The translations under genes were made by a program, and so were the position numbers. Below, one piece after another: positions 20,856 to 31,965 of a DNA stretch of 64,000 nucleotides; positions within the stretch are counted from its first letter, which is position 1; each line of letters opens with the position of its first letter. Under the pieces are notes generated by a model. The model had not been told where the DNA came from. It ran no database searches and saw only the letters and a program-made list of their open reading frames with translations. This DNA comes from Deroplatys truncata (Eukaryota > Arthropoda > Insecta > Mantodea > Mantidae), in the NCBI GenBank assembly GCA_030765065.1, contig CM060978.1:111891692-111955691 (forward strand), given 5' to 3'.

Positions 20856-22885
20856 AGTGAAGATCCCCGCAGATTTTAAAGTTTGGATCCACCTCATGAG
20901 CAACTTCACTCAGTAAATTGAATATTTTCTACAGCGCAAATGCATTGTACAGTGCGTCGCAAATCTTTCGTCCGAAGATTTGAGGTAGAAACCTGCATTG
21001 CTAATCTAATCGCTCTCGTAATGGAAAGGGAGTGCTGCTTTTCCATAATGTTCCTGAATATTCAGGGAAGTAAATATGTCGTCATATTCTTTGCTCAAAA
21101 CCATATAATTCCTTCATTTACGTATGCCTTTGTTACATGAATATATCCAACAATATTTTGCCTGCGTTTCGAGGTCAAATTATATAACCTTGGAGTGATA
21201 TGCCGTCTCATACCACTACAATTCACCTGTCAGGAAAGTGACTAACGGAAAGCATTTAGAACAGTTAAATTGCATGTCATTGCATCAGGCAAAAATATTT
21301 GCGAGAGATTGTACAATCGCGAAGTTATTTCGTGATACCATGTATTTAGCGCTCTGCAAACATATTTTAAAACATCCAGTTAGCATTGTTTAACCTGGCA
21401 GAGTTAGATTAGACAGCGAAGTGATACGTGAATTTATGAATCAAGCTGCGATTTCTAGTTTTCATTCTTGATCGTTACTACTTATAGCCGTAACACATGT
21501 ACTGGAGTGATGCCCGAATGCCCCGTTGAAGATAGTGTCACTTTCTCCGAAATTTAGCGAGTAGTCGTGCATTCGCAAATAAATTGTGTGACCCTTGAGC
21601 GATTTTCTGCACCGTTGGTCACAGCAACGTTGTAATCGATTAGTAGAAAGCTATTCTCCTTTACATTCCTCCCACCCTTTGTGTCCGTATTTTAGAATAC
21701 ACACCCCAAAAGTATTGTTCAACCACGTACAAGGTTGCTGCAAATGGAGTGTGAAACTGTGCTGTCGATTTCTCCAAAACGATTATTTGCAAGACAGGTA
21801 ATTTTCGTTACAGCCTATTGTTCTCAGAAAAGATGCTAAACAAATGGAGTATTATCTCGCTTGTAAATATCACAAGATTCTTTTCGTTTCCCAAACTTTA
21901 TCTTTCATTGTTCTTACCCAGCATCCTTGTTTGTTCTTTTCTTTAACAATTGCTTACTTCACCAGCTTTGCTTTTATTCGGCGAGAAAGAGAGAGAAAAC
22001 TAAGGACTTGAAGGTAAAGCAAAAAATAAAGGTGTAGACACACTACTTTCTCTATAGATACTATTACCCCACCCAAAGTAGTGTTTATCCGCTTCTGGTG
22101 ACTGAAAGCGGATACGCGGGTGGCGGAGGGGCAGGGAAAAGGAAATATACTCACATTGCATCTTACAAAATTTGTTCTAATTTCAATTTATTGGGATGCG
22201 ATTGTTTTAAAATATAAAACAAAGAAACTACAAGATCAAAAATAAACAGGAGACTCTGTAGCCTCTTACACCCGTCAAACATGAAGAACCAGTTCTAATA
22301 CGCGACTGAGTGTAATTTGGTCAGACGAAAGCCTGCAACTACGCTGCCATTCGCCAGATAAACACTATCCTTGACCGGCTAATAATAAGTAGTAGGTATT
22401 CCTTATCCGTGTGTATTAAAATTTCATTTGCGTGTCAGGGATGATATAGCAGTAAAAACAAACAGCATGACAAAAGTTTAGCAGATATAGTTTTTCTTGC
22501 TAGGTGATCTTAAAGGGTAGGCCGTTCGACTTGCGTTACTTGTATTACAAAAAAAAAAAAAAAAGAAATACAATATTTCAGGGTTGACAGTGGGGGTTAA
22601 AACATTTGTTTTGACGTATATGTGATGCAAAAGTCTCTGACTTGATAAGTGTTGTTACGAATTGATTTACAGAACCCGTTATTTGAATGCATACGGGATG
22701 CGAACAAATGTATAGAGATGTGTTCAAACTGCCTTCCATTTAACTGAATGCACAAGAAAATTGATTCCTAAGTACTACTGATTGACACTCTTAAAAACGC
22801 TACGAGTGTATCGGTTAATTCCTGCAGCCTCGTGCAGTTAAAAGAAGAATATTTTCATACATGCCCCATTCAAGTCGAATTACAG
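20856..22885. other. unassigned DNA, about 2 kb
   Basis: Several short frames (20,940-21,140, 21,595-21,801 and others) show no family resemblance. There is an A15 run near 22,550. No tRNA or mobile element was recognised. Confidence 0.4.
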
Positions 22886-22889
22886 TTTA

Positions 22890-23442
22890 ACCTAGGGAAA
22901 CTTGAAATATGTAACAAGAAATATTTCGAAAGGTTAAAGATACGAAAAAAGGTTGTTTAATACAATTTTTACCTATAGTTAATTACCCTAAATGCGCCCT
23001 ACAGGAAGTTTGTCTTTCATCTCTAATGGCTTCATATCTATATACGTAGGTATACAAATCAGTAAGGAATGAAGAGGACTTCACAAATTTTTCAAGATGC
23101 ACATTCATTCGTCGTTCAGATATCTGCAGCATATGACTAGTCAAAAGTCGTTAAAATCATTTATGAGAAAACAAAAAATAACAAAGTTTTCCATGCAAAG
23201 GGTTAGCTGAAATTAGGAAAATCTTCGCATGACAACCTTAAGGGATACCTGATTCAAGTATGGACTTAAGTATTTGACCTTTCATTCTCGAGAGAAAAAA
23301 AAAACACACGCACACCCCGTGCCTTATTAGTTTCAGGGCTTTCAAAATGTGTAATTTCCAGGCAAATGTCGATCTCGAATTTTTGGAACAACTACAGTGA
23401 TTTTGCTACCTTTCATTAATAAGAGGCAGAGAAAGCAAAAAT
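22890..23442 (+). repeat. 860-bp repeat, copy G (diverged)
   Basis: Recognised by the order of blocks: ATATTTCGAAAGGTTAA, GAATGAAGAGGACTTC, TCCATGCAAAGGGTTAG, an A-rich ACACACGCACAC tract, TCGATCTCGAATTTTTGG, and the right end GAGGCAGAGAAAGCAA. Strong decay suggests an old insertion. Confidence 0.7.
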
Positions 23443-23444
23443 GA

Positions 23445-24120
23445 GGTTAAATGCGTTTAAAATAAATGATGGAGAAGCTGATGGTAAACCTAAGAGAAGC
23501 ATCGTTATAAAAGCTAATACAGTAAGCTTTGCTTTATTTGAATAATGTTGCTACTGTTTGTTTAAAAATCTGATACCGAGTTTTCGCGAACACTTGCAGT
23601 TTTTCCGCTAACACTGTTTTCAAAGTTCACGGTCGCTGTTTGGGTTAGTGCTTTCGTTCTCAGTATATCGTATATCGTCATTGGAATTCAGTGAAAAGGC
23701 AAATTTGTTTCTTTATTAGGTAATGTTTAGATTACATCAGAGCAGTTAGGGACGACATTTAAAGCGCCTCAATCTGTAAAATAACTGTAGTTACAGTACC
23801 GGAATATGTATTGATTAACAGGGAAATTCTTTTTTAAGTATCGAGAAGGGCTTATATTTCTTATGTGGTGCATTGAACACCATAACACATGTTATTAGCG
23901 TTTGTAGGCTTAAACACAAAAGCATATTTACTTTGATGAAATCCACATTGAATCAGTAAGTTATAATAGTGATAACATTTTTCTTTTAAGGCGAAACTCT
24001 ACTTAATTATATCTTGTTCCTTTTTAAGCGAGTCGACATATTTTATGTGGTACCCCGTAAGTGATAATATGCGAACTGGACGTTTATTTAATTATTCATT
24101 TTAAATTACTTCAAGAATTT
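23445..24120. other. unassigned AT-rich DNA
   Basis: I see nothing identifiable here. Confidence 0.35.
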
Positions 24121-24127
24121 GCCAACT

Positions 24128-24395
24128 GTCTCTATGGCCTATTGGTGAGCCTGCTTAGCCGTTATATCCAGAGGTCCCGGGTTCGATTCCCGGCAGGAGG
24201 GTGGGAATTTTTCTTTAGTCAGGATTATTTCACGTAGAGTCTGGAAGTATGGATGGAAGTTTGAATGTGTATGTGTAATTACAAAGTAATACCACCCAAC
24301 TGTAAGCGAGTGAACATCATCGCTGATGTGCAATTGTTCGAAGGGTAAGAAGCCGCCGAAATGATCCGACATGTTAAAGGCAGCATATAAACGGG
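24128..24395 (+). repeat. tRNA-headed SINE, family 2, copy 1
   Basis: The head carries an A-box-like TGGCCTATTGGTGAGCC and B-box GGGTTCGATTCCC. The body reads GGGAATTTTTCTTTAGTCAG, GATTATT, then GAGTCTGGAAGTATG, and a TGTGTATGTG stretch. The same body is on the minus strand at 42.95-43.09 kb. The acceptor arms do not pair, so it is not a tRNA gene. Confidence 0.8.
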
Positions 24396-24642
24396 GGAGG
24401 GGAGAAGGGTATGCCAATTTAGATCCTGAACGTGAGAAAAGACCTACAATGCAAATAGCGATCGTTTTAATCTTGCTGTGCATTTAAATAAATACGTGTT
24501 GTATTTCTGTGAAATGCAAAGTTTAAACGAATATATGGAGCAATTAGATCATGTTTCGGTCGGGAGAGGGTAGGAGTGGTGTGTAGCGTGGTTGCCTGAC
24601 TTCTGGAAGTTTCATTCTGTAATGTCCTGTTCATTTCTTACT

Positions 24643-25840
24643 TATACAGGGACGACACTGAAAGTTTGTAGAAAATACAACGAGGATTAATTTTAAAAAA
24701 ATTAAATGATTATATTGATTTTATAAATATTCCCTTTTAACATTACCTTTTTCATCCGATGAAACCAGTCCTTAAAGCAATGATGCCACTCTTCCTGAAG
24801 CAGTTCAGAAACCACGTTTTTATCATGTTCCATTGCTTCATCTGGTGACGAAAAACTGACTCCACGCATTTTTTCTTTAATTTTTGGAAACAAAAAGAAA
24901 TCACATGGTGCTAGGTCAGGGCTGTATGGTTGGAGGTCCATGATGCTGACCTTCAGGGCATCCAGATACTAAGTTATTTTTGCTGTATGCACGATGCGTT
25001 GTCAAGATGTAATATTATTTTTCCTTTTGGGTGTTTTTCACCAACTTTTTAAAAAAATTGTTGTAAACAGACATTTGTGTACCAATCGGCAGAAACATAT
25101 GTCTATATTCTAATCCTATAGTAGCAATATGGACCGTTTTAGAGGAAAGAAAAAAAACTAGCAACCATCTTCTTACCAGCGCTGCGAATTCGTCGGACTT
25201 TTGTAGGCTTACGCTCTGTTCGAAAGACCCATTGAGCCCACTGAGTTTCTTTTCAGAATTATAAAAATAAATCCAAGATTCGTCACCAGTAACGATATTT
25301 CAAATCAAATTTGAAGTCAACCTTGGATTTTTTCCCAGTTTTTTTCTACACCAATCAATGCGTTGTTGATTTTGATCGAGAGTCAGTTTATGTGGAATTC
25401 ATCGGCAACAAAGTTCTTTCACGTCTAACTGTTGATGTAAAATGTTTTGGATTTGAATCATAACAATGCATATGTCGCCCGAATAAATTCATAAGATGTC
25501 CATCGATCTTCATCAAACATGGCTCAAACAGCGGCAATATTTTAATGAGTAACAGCAGTTACTAGGCGTCCTTCACGCAATTCATCACTAAGAAACAAAC
25601 CGATCTCCTTGAATTCGGTGTACCAATTATAAATTTGCCTAAGATGGGGCTTCTTCGCCAATATTGTTTCTTCTTCTTCATATTGTTTAGGCGTTAATGA
25701 CGAAATTTAACAAATTCAAAATTAAAAAAAAATCATTGCCCGGAAATGTTCTATAGAAAATTCTATTTTTGGGTGAATACAAAATCTTTAAATGGATATT
25801 ATCAAACTATTAGAGCAAATCTAAAAAAAGTTAGAAAGCA
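24643..25840 (-). mobile_element. Mariner element (family M3), copy 1, inactive
   Basis: Minus-strand element. Its 3' end (left edge, about 24,643) reads ACAGGGACGACACTGAAAG, closely matching the reverse complement of the 3' end of the copy at 51.5-52.75 kb. The 5' untranslated part (about 25,640-25,830) also matches that copy (AGAACATTTCCGG, TCATTAACGCCTA). The 5' terminal repeat itself was not found, so the right limit is approximate and may be truncated. Confidence 0.8.
24700..25700 (-). pseudogene. Mariner transposase pseudogene (M3 copy 1)
   Basis: The C-terminal part is open from 24,941 down to 24,702: MDLQPYSPDLAPCDFFLFPK, then MRGVSFSSPDEA and EEWHHCFKDWFHRM, a typical mariner end with the third catalytic Asp in SPDLAPCDFF. 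Upstream, at about 24,995, the second catalytic block reads LDNAS instead of the usual HDNAS. Near 25,150 the SILL.D block is followed by the ICFCRLVHK stretch. The GDESWI block lies near 25,280. Stops and shifts break the N-terminal two thirds. Confidence 0.85.
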
Positions 25841-25849
25841 GCTTTCAAG

Positions 25850-27440
25850 TAAAAACATGTCTAAAATTTTTTCAGTATTGTTCTCATAGGTCAATTCTTA
25901 AGTGTTCAGTTGCTGCTTTCGTCTTGGTGAGCTTTCTAAAGTTTCCCCAATTGCACTCAGTTTTTCTTCCATTAATAGACTTGTTTTGTCCTATGAATTC
26001 CAGATCTTCTAATTCTAAATTTATTAAGAACAAATCCCTAATTGCATCTCTGATTGAAACCTCGTCAGAAAATTTCTATGAAAATTGGCTATACAAGTAT
26101 ACTTCTCGAAATGAATATTTTCCCATATGTATCGTGTATGAAAAACCTGCTTCTAAAGTGAACTTATCGACCTGCATTCTAATGAGTAATAATCAGCATA
26201 CACGCATGCAATGAAATTACACTGCAAAAACACAAGTTATAGAGAAATAAAGAACACTGGCAGTAATGTATTCTGTTTATGAAATAAACCATTGGGCTGA
26301 ACTTGCTTTTATGCACAGTTGTAGCAAGCAACTAGTACGCTAATTTCGGTTCAAGTCGCCGAGTCATACCCCCAATAGTCCCGCTCTCTACTGGTCGAAA
26401 CATAACCTGACGTTGAGAATATAACATTCAGGATCATAATCGCTTGATTATGTTTCTTTGTCATATGAAAATACTGGTTTTAATTATGCTACCGCCTCAG
26501 GTGTGAGAATACTTTTGGTAACGCGTCCCCACATTATTGTATTGTGTTTATTTCATCCATAAAAACATAATACATATGTTATAGAGCACATCAGTTTAAA
26601 ATACAAAGAAAATATACCACGATACATAAATAATTACAAATGCAGAGATATAAGATTCAACAAAACTTTAAAACACAAAGGAAAAGAATCACAACATACA
26701 TGAAAGAATATACAGATTTGAGTTATAAAGATTCATTTACAAATTAACATTTTACACTAACTACTTCATGATGTAGGAATTCATCTGCATTATAAAAGCT
26801 ATATCCGAATTAAGAAATTAAATAAAGCATTTTTAAACTTTATCTATGTAAATTACAATTTTTGGTTCAGACAAATACATTTCGAAAACTATGCACCTGT
26901 TATTCCATTTTCTGTTCTTTACATTCCTTCCTTCTTTGTGACATTTCCACACTCCAATTTAAAAACGCATTGTTAGGCATCTTGCAAACTTTGTAAAACC
27001 CAAGGATCTGCGCATAATAAACTCGAACTCATTAAAGATTTCGAGAGCAGAGTAACTTTAAATATATGTATGTAATAAAACATATTGGACATGACAATCA
27101 AAATCTACAGAGGAATGTTGCGCCCAGAAATAATCATAGCAAACACTTTATATAACAAGCTGTTTTACAGCTCAGGAAACAGGTTTAGGTTTGTAATTTG
27201 AATTTGGTGAACTAATTTTTACAACTATAAACGTCATCTTAAATAATGTAGTAATCGTGAATTAGTCTGGGGGAAAAACATGCTCTATAGGACGTAGATA
27301 TATTGTCTAAGAAAATTTAAGACATAGCTCAAGTTTTATATACACGGTTTACATCAAAAACACCCATTATGTCTTCAAAATACAAGTTTGTGTTGCCAAC
27401 TACTATAGTTACATAGATATCTTCTAATTTTATAAACCTG
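25850..27440. other. unassigned AT-rich DNA, about 1.6 kb
   Basis: The frame at 25,924-26,214 (96 codons) has no recognisable domain and normal AT-rich composition; I do not call it a gene. No repeat from elsewhere in the window was recognised. Confidence 0.35.
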
Positions 27441-27444
27441 TTGC

Positions 27445-27510
27445 CAGAGGTAAGATGTAATCTATACCAACGCTCTACCGCTGAGCTACCGTGTGAGACA
27501 TCACATTAAT
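27445..27510 (-). repeat. tRNA A-box-like fragment (SINE remnant)
   Basis: On the minus strand GTAGCTCAGCGGTAGAGCG is a near-perfect tRNA D-arm/A-box. No B-box or acceptor pairing follows, so this is a SINE or tRNA pseudogene piece. Confidence 0.55.
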
Positions 27511-27634
27511 TAATTTGCATGTATAATGTGCGTACTTCTAATTAACCACACTATTATGATTAACTAGTGCGCGGTAATTGTTATTTGAATAAGGCGTGTG
27601 TAGGCTAAGGTTGGGGAGCTGGAATCAGTTTTGG

Positions 27635-28666
27635 AAAAATCTAATATATTTCATTCACATGACTGCCTACCCACTCATCTACAAAACTATATTTACAAAC
27701 GCTAATTCTTGAGTCCAATTCTTCTTTATCGGGATCAACTTTCATTACATTTCGTTGTAGGTATAAGGATCCAGTAGGCTAAAGCGAGTCAGATTTTAAA
27801 AAAGGCGTGTCGCTATGTAATTGCTTTGAAAATCCGTGCTCTTTGCATGACCATAAGGAAATATATATATAATGCGCTACATTCACATGCCTCTTTCTAC
27901 CCGCTATCTTTATCTTTTACAAACCTTCTACAAACGGTTCTAGCAAAAGTCTACTCGTCTATTTACCTTCAAGTGTTTGCACAAATAAATTCATTACACA
28001 TTTTTGCTAAAGGTATAAAGAGAATAGCTATAGTCAAATGTTTACATACTGTCACTGTATACTGACTTGAAATTACACACTTTCCATAACATCGCGACCA
28101 ACTGAAGGTTAGCAATACTTAAAAAAAATTAATGATAAACTAAAACCAATAACGGATATATCGGAAATGCTGATGCCACAAGGGTTATTGGAAATCAATT
28201 GTGTGTTTTAGAGAGATTATATTTTTGAGTACCTAGAACGTTGTCTATATTTTATGGTTTAACAGTTATAAATTTTATATGAAGTTTCTTCCGAATAGCA
28301 TCCTATTTGCAGAAAATGCCAGTAATCACTTTATTTATTATGTAAATATCTTAAAATATTGTTATTTTAATCAATATTGTGAGAGCCTATTTGAGAAAAC
28401 AAAACATTTTGAAAATGTTTCAATATAAAGGTTGGAATAAAATCGCCGTGTCGCGTCTTTGGAAGACATGGAACTTAAATATAAGTTTGGCATTTATCAG
28501 ACTTTTCGTTTTTAACTTATCCTGTTCATACACAGACTGTTCTCTAATCTTTTTTTTTTGATTCAGGGGGCCACAAAATATGAATTTCCAGAGAAATCTC
28601 GACATCGAATTTTTAAGTGAAATGCAATGCCTCCTCCACTTACTAGATACATAGTAGAGAAAATAA
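27635..28666 (+). repeat. 860-bp repeat, copies H1 and H2 (diverged tandem)
   Basis: H1 (27,635-27,868) is a left-end fragment beginning AAAAATCTAATATATTTCAT and passing CACATGAC. H2 (27,869-28,666) restarts at GCTACATTCACATGCC and runs through TATGGTTTAACAGTTAT, GGCATTTATCAGACTTTTCG, GAATTTCCAGAGAAATCTCG and the right end TAGTAGAGAAAATAA. Both are older than the 17-20 kb array. H2 lacks an expanded CA tract. Confidence 0.8.
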
Positions 28667-28669
28667 AAA

Positions 28670-29585
28670 TGCATTTCTAGTACTTGAAACACGAATCCAT
28701 GGCTTTCTGTGCTGGTATTGTATCCCGATGCAAGGCGTTTAATGAATTGACACGGAAAACGAAGATCGGTGGTTCGAACCGGTCGTGCTAATGAATTTTT
28801 CATAACTGATTCCAACTTCCCAACCATAGCCTACACACGAATGGTGCGAGAAAAAAAAAATCTGCTTGAGGAAGGAGGTAGGTCACTTAATTTTTTAACT
28901 CAGTATTTCCGAAAGTTGTTTACCTGCTTACACTCACGTCGTGCTGTGCACATGCGTGTCCAATTTGAGTTAAATGACTAAATCAAAATGTACTCTTGCA
29001 TGATAAATATAGTTGCGTGCAGTCTACATGGAAAAATAAAATTATGCATGTAACTTGAAACAAACTGCAAAATATCTTATGTGTAACATTCCTCATCCAT
29101 TTAAATGCAAGGCATTCCTTATGTGTTAAGCTATTTGTATAAACTCCAAGTCTTCTAATTACTGCAAATGCTTGCCTTGAAAGACTTCCAAATTAGGTAA
29201 CACGCACTTTATGAATATGAAAGATGAAAGAATATCCCCCTTATAACGGATTTATTTTTATTAACAAGTTCTTTTTTCGCAAGAACAGGAATTTTCAAAC
29301 ATGTTTTCTCTCTATTTATTGTTTTACATCGCTTTAACTATGTGGTCATATTGCGACGGATCTGTTAGTAGATACCTCGGGGGTGGGTGTGTGGCGGACA
29401 GTTAACCCTTAACTCTCATCCTGTACCATGGCAGATTTCAGCCTCGAATCGCGTCCATAGAGGCATATGTATAGCAACTGCACCTCTGCTTCCACACGTG
29501 CCGGGCAGACGATATTAGGGTACCGTCCAGTCTACGTGCTTTCGTTATCTGTAGATAGATGGCAGAGCATTCTTTTAACCATCTA
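28670..29585. other. unassigned DNA with a weak B-box
   Basis: GGTGGTTCGAACCGG at about 28,770 resembles a tRNA B-box and may be a SINE scrap. The rest holds nothing recognised. Confidence 0.3.
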
Positions 29586-29594
29586 TTTTTCAGG

Positions 29595-29775
29595 GTTTAT
29601 TGTTGCTTTAGGCTTAAGGTGGAACTTTGGGTCGTGGTACCCAATCCGGTATACATTGGCAGCTGAGAGAAACCACAAAAAAGGGTCAGATTGGTCGGCT
29701 CACAGGATTTGAACCCGGATATCCCGAATACGAGCAACAGACGTTACCAGCTGAGCTATCTCACTCCATTCAAAC
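29595..29775 (-). repeat. tRNA-headed SINE, family 3
   Basis: On the minus strand: A-box GATAGCTCAGCTGGTAACG, B-box CCGGGTTCAAATCC, then a body with AATGTATACCGGATTGGG and ending CACCTTAAGCCTAAAG. The same head-to-body order, with TTAAGCC and AATGTATTCAG, is found near 53.0 kb. Confidence 0.7.
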
Positions 29776-29809
29776 CTGTATGATTATAAGTTTAGTTTAC
29801 ATCATGGAC

Positions 29810-30525
29810 ACTCCACACCTTACAGTTACTGCAATTGGCCAAGAAGGCTCCTCTGGGCTTCCAGTAAAACTTCAAGATCATCGCGGTACTGCTAGACATA
29901 GAGAAGGTCTTCGCCACTGCGTGGCACCAAGAGCTTTTGTACAAGCTCAAGAAAGCACATATCCCTCCTCCTCCTCCCTACCTTGCACTGATCAGCAGTT
30001 TCCTACGAGACCGCACATTCAGAGTAAGAGTGGAAGGAAAGGTTTCATCAGTCAGACCCATAGCGGCGGGAGTCCCGGAAGGCAGTGTACCGTCTCCGCT
30101 TTTCTTAGCGGCCTACATGTATGACTTCCCAATAGAACCCAAGACTGTTACGTGCCAGTATACGGACGACGTCCTCATACTGGCGCAGAACAAAAATGTC
30201 TACTTCTGTTTCCTTCTGCTACAGCGACAGCTCCAGCCCATCGGCAGGTGGAGTGAGAAGTGGTGGATGACTGCAAACCATACAGAACACGGCGCTGAGA
30301 TAATCTATGATTCTGGGCGAAGATTTCCATCTCACATGCTTCACTCCAACTCCGGACTCCAATATATCATGTACATGGTGCACGACAGATTCCGAACCAT
30401 GTATGTGAAACTTGACATCCATCCCAGTCAGCTGTTAAACACCCTGAGTCACTACGATCACAGGGCACCCAGAAGAAGGAAAGTTACCGTCTACCACAGG
30501 ACGCCATTGACACCTCAAGTTTAAG
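29810..30525 (+). pseudogene. Jockey-like non-LTR reverse transcriptase fragment
   Basis: The translation gives LLDIEKVF (about 29,892-29,915) in one frame. From 29,937 it gives YKLKKAHIPPPPPYLALISS, FLRDRTFRVRVEGK, RPIAAGVPEGSVPSPLFLAA, and the catalytic motif QYTDDVLILAQ (YADD in relatives) near 30,155. GRWSEKWWMTAN follows. The C-terminal part (TVYHRTPLTPQV) is no longer family-like. There is one frameshift between 29,915 and 29,937. Both ends are missing: no endonuclease and no poly-A tail. Confidence 0.85.
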
Positions 30526-30535
30526 GGCTACCATC

Positions 30536-30576
30536 CATCATCCCCCAAGCTAAGCAGTATTGGGCTTGGTCACTGG
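30536..30576 (+). repeat. 5S-rRNA-like segment
   Basis: CCCAAGCTAAGCAGTATTGG then GCTTGGTCACTGGCATG resembles the middle of eukaryotic 5S rRNA (AAGTTAAGCAxCxTxGGGC followed by GGTxAGTACTTGGATG). It lies between the LINE fragment and copy I. It is too short for a gene; it may come from a 5S-derived SINE. Confidence 0.45.
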
Positions 30577-31026
30577 CATGTACATTTTTTATGTAGTAAA
30601 ATTGTGTCTATCTCTTGCGGTTTACCAGTTATGCAAAAGTCTTTCAGAATGAAGAGGACTTTTGGGGACATTCCCAGAAAATTCAAGATATACATTTTAA
30701 TTGCCATAAAAATGTCTTAAATATATGATATTTTAATCAAAATCGTTAGAGCCGTTTTTTAGAAAATAAAACTTTTTGTCATTTCTCGATGACCGGAGTT
30801 AATCTTCCTGCACTGACATGGCTGGGTCTCAGCGAACCACTTGAGCGGACGTGCGTTCAAATGGCGACTAAGCCCAATTTTCGAAAAAATGTTCCATGTA
30901 AGCGGTGGTTTGGGGTGAGGGAATTTTCTTGAAAACTTTCATGTCGCATCCTTGGTACATATTGTACTTAAATACCAAGTTTGTTGTTTATCCGACTTTT
31001 CGTTGTTGAGTTATGCTGTTCACAGA

Positions 31027-31089
<63 letters not shown>

Positions 31090-31124
31090 GACATACACAC
31101 GGACATGTTTCCAAAAATGCTTTA
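30577..31124 (+). repeat. 860-bp repeat, copy I (truncated both ends)
   Basis: It begins at the ATTTTTTATGTAGTAAAATT block and stops in AAAAATGCTTTA, where copy J begins in the opposite orientation. About 100 bp of foreign DNA (30,780-30,882) splits it between the AAAATAAAACTTTTT block and TTTTCGAAAAAATGTTCC. The insert has a B-box-like CGTGCGTTCAAATGG and may be a SINE piece. Confidence 0.85.
31027..31088. repeat. (CA)n microsatellite in copy I
   Basis: About 62 bp of CA, at the same place where every copy of the repeat carries a CA tract. Confidence 0.95.
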
Positions 31125-31956
31125 TTACTTTCTCTACTACGAATATAAGTAGGGGAAGTATTGTATTCCACCCAAAAATTCGATATCGAGATTTCACCGG
31201 AAATATATGTTTTGAGACCCCTGAATCCAAAAAAAGCATTTTTGGAAACATGTCCGTGTGTGTCTGTGTGTGTAAGTGTCTGTGAACAGCATAACTCAGA
31301 AACGAACATTCGGATAAACACCAAATTTGGTATTTAGGTTCAGTATCTTCCATATATGCGACACGAAGGTTTTCAAGAAAATCCCCCCCCAGATTACCTT
31401 TTACATGGAACGTTTTTCGAAAATTCTAATTTTCTCAAAAATGGCTCTAACGATTTTGATTAAAATATATATGTTTAAGAATGTATCTTGAATTTTCTGG
31501 GAATGTCTCCAAAAGTATTCTTCATTGTGAACGACTTTTGCATAACTGGTAAACCATAAGAGATAGACAAAATTTTACTACACAAAACATGTAGATCGCG
31601 TTAAAATACACAATTTATGTCTTACATTTTTTTTGTCGACTGAACCATTTTCGAGATATTGCTTGTTATTCCCTTAAATTGTCCAATACTTTTTCTCAAA
31701 TGGGAATTCGTTATTCATTTTTTTTATGCCCTGGACATACAAAGAGAAAGGAATGCGTTACATAGCAACCAGCGTTAAAATATTTGACTATCGCTTAAAT
31801 ACTACCATATTCCCCCTGCACCTACAAGAAAATTAGCAATAAGATTAACATCTCGATATCTCGATTAACATGAAGCATATGGAGAATAGGCGTTTGTAAA
31901 AATAGTTCGTACAAGAGCAGAGAAAGTCATGTAAGTGTAACACATCAGATTTTTTT
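31125..31956 (-). repeat. 860-bp repeat, copy J (complete)
   Basis: Complete minus-oriented copy, from TTACTTTCTCTACTACG to GAGAAAGTCATGTAAGTG and ACACATCAGATTTTTTT. It stands tail-to-tail with copy I, forming an inverted pair with little spacer. Confidence 0.95.
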
Positions 31957-31965
31957 GGCAATAGA

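Noticed and set aside
24128-24205. tRNA-like sequence (plus)
   Set aside because: D and acceptor arms do not pair; it is the head of family 2 SINE.
25924-26214. Open frame of 96 codons
   Set aside because: No recognisable family or splice-supported context. It could be a piece of an unknown exon, but nothing in the sequence argues for it.
30968-31353. Two overlapping minus-strand frames of 118 and 121 codons
   Set aside because: They cross the CA microsatellite and the ends of copies I and J; the non-repeat parts recur at every other copy of the family with stops in different places.
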